13,012 bases of DNA, taken from the NCBI GenBank assembly GCA_020425485.1, contig JAGQRL010000310.1, positions 2,465 to 15,476 on the forward strand. The letters are read 5' to 3'. The translations under genes were made by a program, and so were the position numbers. This stretch comes from Rhodospirillaceae bacterium (GTDB taxonomy: Bacteria > Pseudomonadota > Alphaproteobacteria > DSM-16000 > Inquilinaceae). How positions within the stretch are numbered: position 1 is the first letter of the stretch; every line of letters starts with the position of its first letter. This document shows, in pieces, positions 6,306-12,656 of the stretch. A model generated the notes under the pieces. The model was not told where the DNA came from. It ran no database searches and saw only the letters and a list, made by a program, of their open reading frames with translations.

Positions 6306-8188
6306 TGGCCGGTGACCTTCACCATCATGCCGTTGATGGTGACGCCCATCTGATCGACCTTCAGCGAGTTCATCCCCACCTTCAACTCGATGGACTGCAT
6401 CGCCGTCAGCGAGATCTTGCCCAGCGTCGCGTCGATATCGATGTTGCCGAGGTTCGCCTTGGCGGAGATGTTGCCCGTCTTCACCGTCAGGCTGTCGTCG
6501 CCGTTGATGGTGGTGGTGCGCTTGCCCACCGTGATGTCGCGGGTCTCGTCACCCAGCTTAATCGTGGTGGTGTGGCTGCCCATGTTGAGGGTGACCTTCT
6601 CGTCACCCTTGTCGACCACCTCGGTGCGCTTGTTGCCGATATAGATGTCTTCGTCGTTCTCGACCTCGTACTTCGAATCCTTCTCGGCATGCAGGAACAG
6701 CAGTTCCTCGCCCATCTTGTCTTCGAAGCGGAACTCGTTGCAGTTGGAAACTCCGCCGCCCAGCGAACTGCGCGAACGCACGCCGGACTGCGTCTTGTTG
6801 CCGGGCAGATCGAACGGCGGATCGTGGCGGCCGTTATAGACGCTGCCGATCACCAGCGGCCGGTCGGGATCGCCTTCCAGGAAGGCCACCACCACCTCGT
6901 GGCCCATGCGCGGAATGAACTGCGCACCCCATTGCGGCCCGGCCCAGCTTTGCGCCACGCGGATCCAGCACGACGAGTTCTCGTCGTTGCCGCCGTAGCG
7001 GTCCCAGAAGAACTGCACCTTGATGCGGCCGTGTTCGTCGGTGTGGATCTCGCTGCCCGAGGGGCCGACCACCACCGCCGTCTGCAGGCCCTTCACCACC
7101 GCCTTCGGCGTCACCCGCGGCGGCCGGAACACGGTGGAGGACGGCAGGCACACGAAGTCGTTCATGTAGCCCGGTGCGGCGAGCTGGCCGACGATCTGGG
7201 TGTTGTCGACGATGCGGTGGAACACCCAGCTCAGCGCATAGGTCTTGCCTTCCTCGCCCGGCACGCCTTCGACGGAGAAGGTGCCGCCGGGGGTGAAGGT
7301 GCGCACCTCGCCGCGGCCGACCACGCGTTCGGTGGCGGCTTCCTCTTCCTCGATGCGGACACTGGCCAGCCCGTCGCCGTCGCCCTTGGCGTCATACAGG
7401 CCCGGGTAGTCGTACAGCGTCAGCCCGCGGTCGGCGCTGCTGTTGGTGGTGGGCTGGTTGGACTCCATGTTGGCGGTGGGTTCCATCGGGTTGTAGTCCC
7501 GTGTCACCACGCCGCCGGTGGGCACCGCATGGTTGCGCGCCCAGGTGGCGATGCGCTCGAAGCCGCTGCGCCCCTTGTACATGTAGACCGTAGAGTCATC
7601 GATGGACTCATAGGCCCGCGCGTTGTCGCAAAGCACCATCACGTGCCGGCCCTGCTCGTGCCGGAAGTAATAGAAGATGCCTTCTTCTTCCATGATCCGG
7701 GAGACGAAGTCAAAATCGGTTTCCCGGTACTGCACGCAGTAGGTGCGGCTGCGGTAGCTGCCGCTGAGCTTGCTGGTTTCGTAGTCGGTCATCCCGCGAT
7801 CGGAGAAGACCTCCTCGATGATTTCCTTGGCGGTCTTGTCCTGGAACACCTTGCAGTCGGTGTTGCGGGTGAGCAGCCACAGGTTGGGCACCACCTCTGC
7901 GGTATAGCGGCGCAGGCGCGACTGCAGGATGCCGCCCGCGGAAAAGGTGCGGACGATGCCGTGGAAGTAGCGTCGGCGGTCGCGCTCGCATTCCACCGAA
8001 ACGGTAACCGGTTTGCGCAGGATGGAATTGGGATCGATGTTCTGGTCCGGCGAGACCATCTCAAGCCGGAAGCGGAACATGCGGGAGAACGATTCCTCGC
8101 CCTCCAGGCCGGTGGCGACGAGCACGTCGGGACCCAGCGGGGTCTCGACGGTCAGGAAGCGTTCAGCTTGTTTGGGTGCGCGGACCAT
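6170..8188 (-). CDS. tssI: VgrG, T6SS spike protein
   Basis: VgrG trimers cap the Hcp tube and carry PAAR and effectors into target cells. The 672-residue product shows the full family layout. Residues about 10-360 are the gp27-like part (RFLTVETPLG; YCVQYRETDFDFVSRIMEEE at 150-169 is a family signature). Residues about 382-455 are the gp5-like OB fold (HTDEHGRIKVQFFWDRYG, RVAQSWAGPQWGAQFIPRMG, VVVAFLEGDPDRPLVIGSVYN). Residues about 500-672 are a repetitive beta-helix needle. The chain ends just after the needle (MLMIG), so there is no C-terminal effector domain and this is a structural VgrG. An in-frame TAA 21 bases upstream fixes the ATG at 8188 as the first possible Met; its ribosome site is weak. 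It is followed 45 bases later by the unnamed gene and then the PAAR gene, its likely tip. Confidence 0.97.
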   Translation of the reverse strand: MVRAPKQAERFLTVETPLGPDVLVATGLEGEESFSRMFRFRLEMVSPDQNIDPNSILRKPVTVSVECERDRRRYFHGIVRTFSAGGILQSRLRRYTAEVVPNLWLLTRNTDCKVFQDKTAKEIIEEVFSDRGMTDYETSKLSGSYRSRTYCVQYRETDFDFVSRIMEEEGIFYYFRHEQGRHVMVLCDNARAYESIDDSTVYMYKGRSGFERIATWARNHAVPTGGVVTRDYNPMEPTANMESNQPTTNSSADRGLTLYDYPGLYDAKGDGDGLASVRIEEEEAATERVVGRGEVRTFTPGGTFSVEGVPGEEGKTYALSWVFHRIVDNTQIVGQLAAPGYMNDFVCLPSSTVFRPPRVTPKAVVKGLQTAVVVGPSGSEIHTDEHGRIKVQFFWDRYGGNDENSSCWIRVAQSWAGPQWGAQFIPRMGHEVVVAFLEGDPDRPLVIGSVYNGRHDPPFDLPGNKTQSGVRSRSSLGGGVSNCNEFRFEDKMGEELLFLHAEKDSKYEVENDEDIYIGNKRTEVVDKGDEKVTLNMGSHTTTIKLGDETRDITVGKRTTTINGDDSLTVKTGNISAKANLGNIDIDATLGKISLTAMQSIELKVGMNSLKVDQMGVTINGMMVKVTGQSMTQISSSGMTTLSSSGMTTVSGTMTTVSGSGMLTLTGGMLMIG

Positions 8189-8454
8189 GGGGCGAAGACC
8201 TGAGGCTTAAATCACAGACATCTGGAGACGCCAAACCTGCCTCACCGCAGGTATCTTAACGTCGCCGGGCAACGCCCGTTCGCTGTGCCGCAGGACTCCC
8301 ACCCCATGGGATGACACCGTTCGAACGAGATCCGCCCGCACAGATTGCCATATCGCGGCCGGATAACCCAAGGGTGTCGGCGTCGTTTGGGGCCACCGGC
8401 CCGCCGGCGCCCGCAGGCGCCGACGGATCCGATGGCTGAACCAAGACAGACGGA
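8189..8454. other. 266-base gap between hcp and vgrG, with hairpins and palindromes
   Basis: No gene is supported here. Read with the mRNA (minus strand), the hcp stop is followed by two adjacent hairpins (8422-8390), then a perfect 10-base palindrome CGTTCGAACG (8318-8327) and a smaller hairpin CGGGC-AAC-GCCCG (8266-8278). A 62-residue open frame at 8256-8444 uses a TTG start and has no ribosome site, so I do not call it. I find no sigma-54 type -24/-12 pair with correct spacing and no strong sigma-70 promoter. The gap is long enough to hold a separate vgrG promoter, which is unproven. Confidence 0.5.
8390..8422 (-). terminator. Two adjacent hairpins after hcp (possible attenuator or mRNA stabiliser)
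   Basis: The first hairpin met by transcripts from hcp, 8422-8405, has a perfect 7-base stem CGGCGCC/GGCGCCG and a 4-base loop. The second, 8402-8390, has a 5-base stem GGGCC/GGCCC and a 3-base loop. They begin about 32 bases past the hcp stop. No U-run follows, so full intrinsic termination is doubtful. Partial termination or protection of the hcp 3' end would fit the known need for much more Hcp than VgrG; that role is inference. Confidence 0.4.
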
Positions 8455-8937
8455 TCAGCCCGCCTTGCCTTCGGTGACGTCGAAGTGCGCCGACAGACTG
8501 GTCAGGTCGTTGCCCTTCTCGTCCGACACCGTGTAGGTGGTCGTGATCTTGGTGAAGTTGAGCGAGACGCTCTCGCTCGGACGGCCGCCGCCCGAAGCAC
8601 CGGAGCAGGAGTAGCCGCTCAGCAGGGCGTCTTCCAGCTCGTACTTCATGTAGGTCTTCGGCGGGTTGGCGGTGGTCATCATCTCCACCGTCACCTTCTT
8701 GCCGGCTTCGCCGGAGCAGGTTTCCTGGAGGATGGTCGCCGTCGACCGGTCCATGGTCTTGGTGAAGGTCAGCTCCGACAGGGTCGGCGCGCTGGCTTCG
8801 CGGTTCATGGTGGAGCCGACCGGCGTCATAACCGCGCGGCCAACGCCCCACTGCAGGGATTCGCAATCGATCCAGCCCTTGTACTTGGCCTGGGTGACGT
8901 CGCCGTCGATCCCTTCGATCTTGATATAAATGGGCAT
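8455..8937 (-). CDS. hcp: Hcp, T6SS inner-tube protein
   Basis: Hcp hexamers stack into the tube that is fired out of the cell and can carry small effectors in its lumen. The 160-residue product matches the Hcp1 family in length and sequence: start MPIYIKIEGIDGDVTQAKYKGW, SLQWGVGR near residue 27, then SELTFTKTMDRSTATIL (54-70), and a late ESVSLNFTKITTTYTV (122-137). There is no toxin extension. Three cysteines (25, 74, 111) are present, which is a little unusual for Hcp. The start has the strongest ribosome site in the window (GAGGAGGA, complement of 8945-8952, spacer 7), in keeping with high expression. It lies 174 bases after clpV and 266 bases before vgrG, so it may be made from its own transcript as well as from read-through. 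Confidence 0.97.
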   Translation of the reverse strand: MPIYIKIEGIDGDVTQAKYKGWIDCESLQWGVGRAVMTPVGSTMNREASAPTLSELTFTKTMDRSTATILQETCSGEAGKKVTVEMMTTANPPKTYMKYELEDALLSGYSCSGASGGGRPSESVSLNFTKITTTYTVSDEKGNDLTSLSAHFDVTEGKAG

Positions 8938-9111
8938 GTCTTCTTCCTCCTCGTGTGTGACCGTAGCCGGGGTCAGGACTGGCCCCGGAACAGGGCGACG
9001 TGCACCCCCCGGCTGATTGACCTGCCGTTCAGACCCCCGTCTGACGGTTGCCAGTGTCTTGTTCGAGTATGGTCAAATTTGGACAGCCTCGGGGTTATCC
9101 GTGCGACGTCT
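8938..9111. other. 174-base gap between clpV and hcp; hcp leader region with two hairpins
   Basis: No gene is present. On the hcp coding (minus) strand the region holds two inverted repeats. One is 9025-9047: TCAGAC-CCCC-GTCTGA in plus-strand terms, extended by CCG/CGG with a one-base bulge. The other is 8967-8988: CCGGGG/CCCCGG with a partly paired 10-base centre. They lie between the clpV stop and the strong hcp ribosome site. An AT-richer patch with a CATACT hexamer (complement of 9067-9072) is a weak candidate -10 element, but no good -35 accompanies it. The hairpins could end some clpV transcripts or protect the hcp leader. Confidence 0.45.
8945..8952 (-). promoter_or_regulatory. Strong ribosome binding site of hcp
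   Basis: The minus strand reads GAGGAGGA, with 7 bases before the hcp ATG. It is the best Shine-Dalgarno match in the window and fits the high protein output needed for tube subunits. Confidence 0.85.
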
Positions 9112-11856
9112 TCACCCGGCTGCCTCTTCGTCGCCACACCGGTACGTGAATCCGCCATCGTCTCCGATGCCGACATGCATGTTGGACACGGCCAGGCCTT
9201 CCGCCATGCGTGACAGCACGATCCCGGACAATTCGGGCAGCAGTGTGCGGTTGAGGATGGTTTGGATGTTGCGCGCACCGCTTTCCGATTCCGTGCAGCG
9301 CTCCACGATGGTGTCCACCACCGCCTCGTCCCAGTCGAACCCGGTCTTGTAGGCTTCCGCCACGCGGGAGCGGATGCGGCCGAGCTGCAGCTTGGTGATG
9401 CCGCGCATCACGTCGGGGCTGAGCGGGAAGTAGGGCACCAGCGTACAGCGGCCGAGGAAGGCCGGCTTGAAGGTCTTCAGCAGTTCCGGGCGCAGGGCTT
9501 CGGTCAGGCCGCTGGCGTCCGGCATGGTCTCCGGGTCGGCGCACAGGGCGGCGATGGTGTCCGTCCCGGCATTGGAGGTCATGATGATGACGGTGTTCTT
9601 GAAGTCGATGTCGCGGCCTTCGCCGTCGCGCATCTGCCCCTTGTCGAACACCTGGTAGAAGATGTCCTGCACCCCGTTGTGGGCCTTTTCCATCTCGTCC
9701 AGGAGGACGACGGAATAGGGCTTGCGGCGCACCGCTTCGGTGAGCACGCCGCCTTCGCCGTAGCCCACATAGCCGGGCGGCGAGCCCATGAGCAGCGACA
9801 CCTTATGCTCTTCCTTGAACTCCGACATGTTGATGGTGGTCATGTTCTGCTCGCCGCCATAGAGCAGCTCGGCCAGCGTCAGCGCCGTCTCCGTCTTGCC
9901 GACGCCGGACGTGCCGACCATCAGGAACACGCCGATGGGCTTCTTGGGGTCGGTCAACTGCGCGCGGCTGGTGCGCATGGCCTGGGCGATGGCGTCCAGC
10001 GCATGATCCTGCCCGACGATGCGGGCCATCATCTCGTCCTTCAGGTTCAAGATGGTCTGGATCTCGTCGGACACCATGCGGCCGACCGGGATGCCGGTCC
10101 AGGTGGCCACCACGGCGGCCACCGCCTGGCCGTCCACCACCGCACTCACCAGCGGGGTCTTGCCCTGCACGCCCGCAAGTTCGGCGTTGAGGCGCGACAG
10201 ATCGGCCCGCCAGCCTTCCAGTTCCGCAGGCTCGGCCTGGGGCGGCGGGGTAGCGCCGGCCGTGGTCCCTTCGGCTTCGGCACCGGCCGCCACCGCGGCT
10301 TCGGCACTGCCGTGGGCGGCTTCCAGCTTTTCGCGGATCTCGCGGATCTGGCCGATCAGCTCCTTTTCCTTCTCCCACTGCTCTTCCAGCGCCGTCAGCT
10401 CTCCGGCCACCTTGGCGCGCTCTTCCACATTGGCGGCGATGGCATCGGCATGGCCGCCGCCGGTGGCCGCCTCGCGCTCCATGATGCCGCGGGCGGTGTC
10501 GAGCTGTTCGATGCGCCGGGTGCGGTCCTCGATCTCCGCCGGCGTGGCCGACTGGCTCATGGTCACGCGCGCGCACGCGGTATCCAGCAGGCTGACGGAC
10601 TTGTCGGGGAGCTGGCGGCCGGAAATGTAGCGGTGCGACAGCTTGACGGACTCGACCACGGCCTCATCCAGGATGCGCACCCCGTGGTGCTTCTCCAGGG
10701 TGGAAACCAGCCCGCGCATCATGGCCACGGCCACCGGCTCGGTCGGCTCGTCCACCTTCACCACCTGGAAGCGGCGGGTCAGCGCCGCGTCGCGCTCGAA
10801 ATACTTCTTGTATTCGGCCCAGGTGGTGGCGGCGATGGTGCGCAGTTCGCCGCGCGCCAGGGCCGGCTTCAGCAGGTTGGCGGCATCGCCCTGGCCGGCC
10901 TGGCCGCCGGCGCCGATCAGCGTATGCGCTTCGTCGATGAACAGGATGATCGGCTTGGGCGAGGCGTTCACCTCCTCGATCACCTGCTTCAGGCGGTTCT
11001 CGAACTCGCCCTTCATGCCGGCGCCGGCCTGCAGGAGGCCGAGGTCGAGCGTGCGCAGGGTGACGTCCTTCAGGGCCGGCGGCACGTCGCCCGCGGCGAT
11101 GCGCAGCGCGAAGCCTTCCACCACCGCCGTCTTGCCGACGCCGGCCTCGCCGGTGAGGATCGGGTTGTTCTGGCGCCGCCGGGTCAGGATATCGACGATC
11201 TGGCGGATCTCGCCGTCGCGCCCCAGCACGGGATCGATCTTGCCCGCCTTGGCGTTGGCCGTGAGGTCGATGGTGTATTTCGACAGGCCCTCGCCGACGC
11301 CCGCCCCCATGGGGCCGCCGGGTGCGGCACCGGGACCGGCGGCAGACGGGCCGGCATCCAAGGACGGGCTGCCGACATCCTCCGCACTGCCTTCGCAGAC
11401 TTCCGCCAGGGACTTCTTCAGGGCTTCCGGCGGAATGCGCGCGAACTGGGCGGAGCTTTCCCGCGCCATCCGCGCCAGGTCGTCATCCAGCAGCAGGGCC
11501 AGCAGCATATGGCCGGAGCGCACGCGCCCGGCGCCGTATTGCAGGGAGGCCAGCACCCAGGCTTCGCGGGCGAGCTGCACCACATGGGGCGACAGGGCGG
11601 GCGGCCGCGAATTGCCGGTCTTCAGCTTGTCCAGCGTCCGCGTCAGGTCGGAGGCCAGGCGGCCCGGCTCGATCTCGAACTGCTGAAGGATCTTGGTGAT
11701 GTCGGTGTTCGACGCCTCCAGGAGCTTCAGGAGAACGTGCTCGATCTCGATGTTGTAGTGGGTGCGCGACAGGGTCAGCCCGGCAGCACCTTCCAGTGCA
11801 CGCCGGCAGACATCGTTGAAGCGCCCGACAAGCGCCCGCAGGTCGACTGTGGCCAT
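9112..11856 (-). CDS. clpV: ClpV (TssH), AAA+ ATPase that recycles the T6SS sheath
   Basis: ClpV is a cytoplasmic hexameric unfoldase of the ClpB class that pulls apart contracted TssB/TssC sheaths. The 914-residue product has the full layout. Residues 1-155 are the N domain that contacts TssC in the family, and 160-190 a Gly/Ala/Pro linker. Residues 191-430 are the first ATPase domain, with Walker A GEAGVGKT (236-243), Walker B ILFIDEAH (304-311) and a pore loop GAGMKGEFE (278-286). Residues about 440-560 are a coiled middle domain with an Ala/Pro-rich insert near 515-545. Residues 590-870 are the second ATPase domain, with GTSGVGKT (648-655), VVLLDEMEKAH (716-726) and pore loop GSPPGYVGYG (691-700). 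All catalytic motifs look intact. The ATG at 11856 matches the family start (MATVDLRALV) and has a purine-rich site (GGAG, complement of 11861-11864); a 59-residue upstream extension is open but looks non-coding. It is the first minus-strand gene of this run. Confidence 0.97.
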   Translation of the reverse strand: MATVDLRALVGRFNDVCRRALEGAAGLTLSRTHYNIEIEHVLLKLLEASNTDITKILQQFEIEPGRLASDLTRTLDKLKTGNSRPPALSPHVVQLAREAWVLASLQYGAGRVRSGHMLLALLLDDDLARMARESSAQFARIPPEALKKSLAEVCEGSAEDVGSPSLDAGPSAAGPGAAPGGPMGAGVGEGLSKYTIDLTANAKAGKIDPVLGRDGEIRQIVDILTRRRQNNPILTGEAGVGKTAVVEGFALRIAAGDVPPALKDVTLRTLDLGLLQAGAGMKGEFENRLKQVIEEVNASPKPIILFIDEAHTLIGAGGQAGQGDAANLLKPALARGELRTIAATTWAEYKKYFERDAALTRRFQVVKVDEPTEPVAVAMMRGLVSTLEKHHGVRILDEAVVESVKLSHRYISGRQLPDKSVSLLDTACARVTMSQSATPAEIEDRTRRIEQLDTARGIMEREAATGGGHADAIAANVEERAKVAGELTALEEQWEKEKELIGQIREIREKLEAAHGSAEAAVAAGAEAEGTTAGATPPPQAEPAELEGWRADLSRLNAELAGVQGKTPLVSAVVDGQAVAAVVATWTGIPVGRMVSDEIQTILNLKDEMMARIVGQDHALDAIAQAMRTSRAQLTDPKKPIGVFLMVGTSGVGKTETALTLAELLYGGEQNMTTINMSEFKEEHKVSLLMGSPPGYVGYGEGGVLTEAVRRKPYSVVLLDEMEKAHNGVQDIFYQVFDKGQMRDGEGRDIDFKNTVIIMTSNAGTDTIAALCADPETMPDASGLTEALRPELLKTFKPAFLGRCTLVPYFPLSPDVMRGITKLQLGRIRSRVAEAYKTGFDWDEAVVDTIVERCTESESGARNIQTILNRTLLPELSGIVLSRMAEGLAVSNMHVGIGDDGGFTYRCGDEEAAG

Positions 11857-12134
11857 GGTTCTCCGCCCCTCCTCGGCTATTTGGGCCGCATGATATCGAA
11901 GTGCCCGGCCCCAGGCGACAGTTCTGGGGTGCGGACCCGATCTCCGGCCTGCCGCCAAGGCCAGTGTGCAGGATTGGATGGCCGGACTTGGGCGGGGCCG
12001 GCGCAGGGGCGCCTGCGGAATTGGGGCGGTCACCCCATACGATCGGCAGGGCCGGCCCGGTATCCCAGGATCATCGCAACCAGGGACGATCGATCGCCCA
12101 AGCGGCGGGATCGTGCACCGTTGAGGGACCTGAG
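11857..12134. promoter_or_regulatory. Divergent control region between clpV and the plus-strand lipoprotein gene
   Basis: The 278 bases separate two genes that point apart, so promoters in both directions are expected. On the minus strand TATCAT (complement of 11890-11895) matches the -10 consensus at five of six positions and would start a message about 25 bases before the clpV ATG; its -35 is poor. Just upstream lies an inverted repeat CCCCAG-9 bases-CTGGGG (11909-11929), placed where a regulator could act on that promoter. Two further dyads follow: CGCAGG-GGCG-CCTGCG (12002-12017) and TGGGG-6 bases-CCCCA (12022-12037). No plus-strand promoter or sigma-54 site with proper spacing was found. 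The location is firm; the individual elements are tentative. Confidence 0.5.
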
Positions 12135-12656
12135 ATGTCCGCAGTCCGTATCGGCCGCCCGTTGCCTTCGCGAATCCGCCTCCTGGCGCTGTCGCTGCTT
12201 GCCGGCATGAGCCTTGGTGCCTGCGTGCCCGCGCCTGATGTGGACGTGGAGTATGTGCCCTTCGGACCCCATGCGCCTCCCATCGACGAGGTTTTCACCA
12301 CGACCAACCCGGACGACCGGATCCACGTCGTCTCCACCAACGGCTCGCTGAACCCGGGCATGGTGCGGATCTGTCTGTGGAACTCGGCCAGTGATCTCGA
12401 CAAGGGGATGGGGTCTGGCGAAGGGGAGCCGCGCCATATCGCCCGCAACCAGTATCAAGCCGTCTGCGACTGGTACCCGGCCGGTCCCGACCCGGTAACC
12501 TGGGTCTTCTACCGGGCCACCGAGGCCGGTGAGATGGAGCAAGTGGGCAGCTACGAGTTGGATGCCACCGGATACGATGGCGTAACGATCATCTTCGAGT
12601 GGGTCGCCGACGCACCGCCGCTCTCGCCGCCGTGGCAGAGGGGGGCCCTACGCTGA
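12135..12656 (+). CDS. Putative outer-membrane lipoprotein of unknown function, divergent from clpV
   Basis: I do not recognise the family. The 173-residue product has a lipoprotein signal: basic residues (RIGRPLPSRIR), a hydrophobic run, and a lipobox Leu-Gly-Ala-Cys with the Cys at residue 30; Val follows it, so outer-membrane sorting is likely. The mature part begins with an acidic, Pro-containing stretch, then VFTTTNPDDRIHVVS and MVRICLWNSASDLDKG. It also has Cys at ICLWN and CDWYP, a possible disulfide pair, and ends in strand-like segments (VTWVFYRATEAG, GVTIIFEWVAD), so a beta-rich fold is likely. The start has GAGGG seven bases upstream of the ATG. It is the only plus-strand gene in the window. 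Its closeness to clpV suggests a T6SS link, for example as envelope accessory or immunity protein, but this is only location-based. It overlaps the convergent gene by 9 bases. Confidence 0.8.
   Translation: MSAVRIGRPLPSRIRLLALSLLAGMSLGACVPAPDVDVEYVPFGPHAPPIDEVFTTTNPDDRIHVVSTNGSLNPGMVRICLWNSASDLDKGMGSGEGEPRHIARNQYQAVCDWYPAGPDPVTWVFYRATEAGEMEQVGSYELDATGYDGVTIIFEWVADAPPLSPPWQRGALR

Noticed and set aside
5510..8203. An 897-codon plus-strand open frame antisense to vgrG and the unnamed gene
   Set aside because: Low-complexity His/Val/Ala-rich translation with no recognisable fold. It spans two well-supported minus-strand genes and their spacer.
8256..8444. A 62-codon minus-strand frame between hcp and vgrG
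   Set aside because: TTG start, no ribosome site, Gly/Ala/Pro-biased sequence, and it overlaps the post-hcp hairpins.
8189..9111. Sigma-54 promoters upstream of hcp or vgrG, as in some T6SS loci
   Set aside because: TGGCA-like starts occur (for example complement of 8348-8353 and 9048-9053), but none has a GC doublet at the required spacing.
11857..12033. A 59-residue N-terminal extension of ClpV
   Set aside because: The ATG at 11856 matches the family start and has a purine-rich site; the extension crosses the divergent promoter region.
9262..12210. A 982-codon plus-strand open frame antisense to clpV
   Set aside because: It mirrors clpV, whose protein has every AAA+ motif. The antisense product is His/Gly/Arg/Gln-rich with no domain pattern, which is typical of shadow frames in GC-rich DNA.
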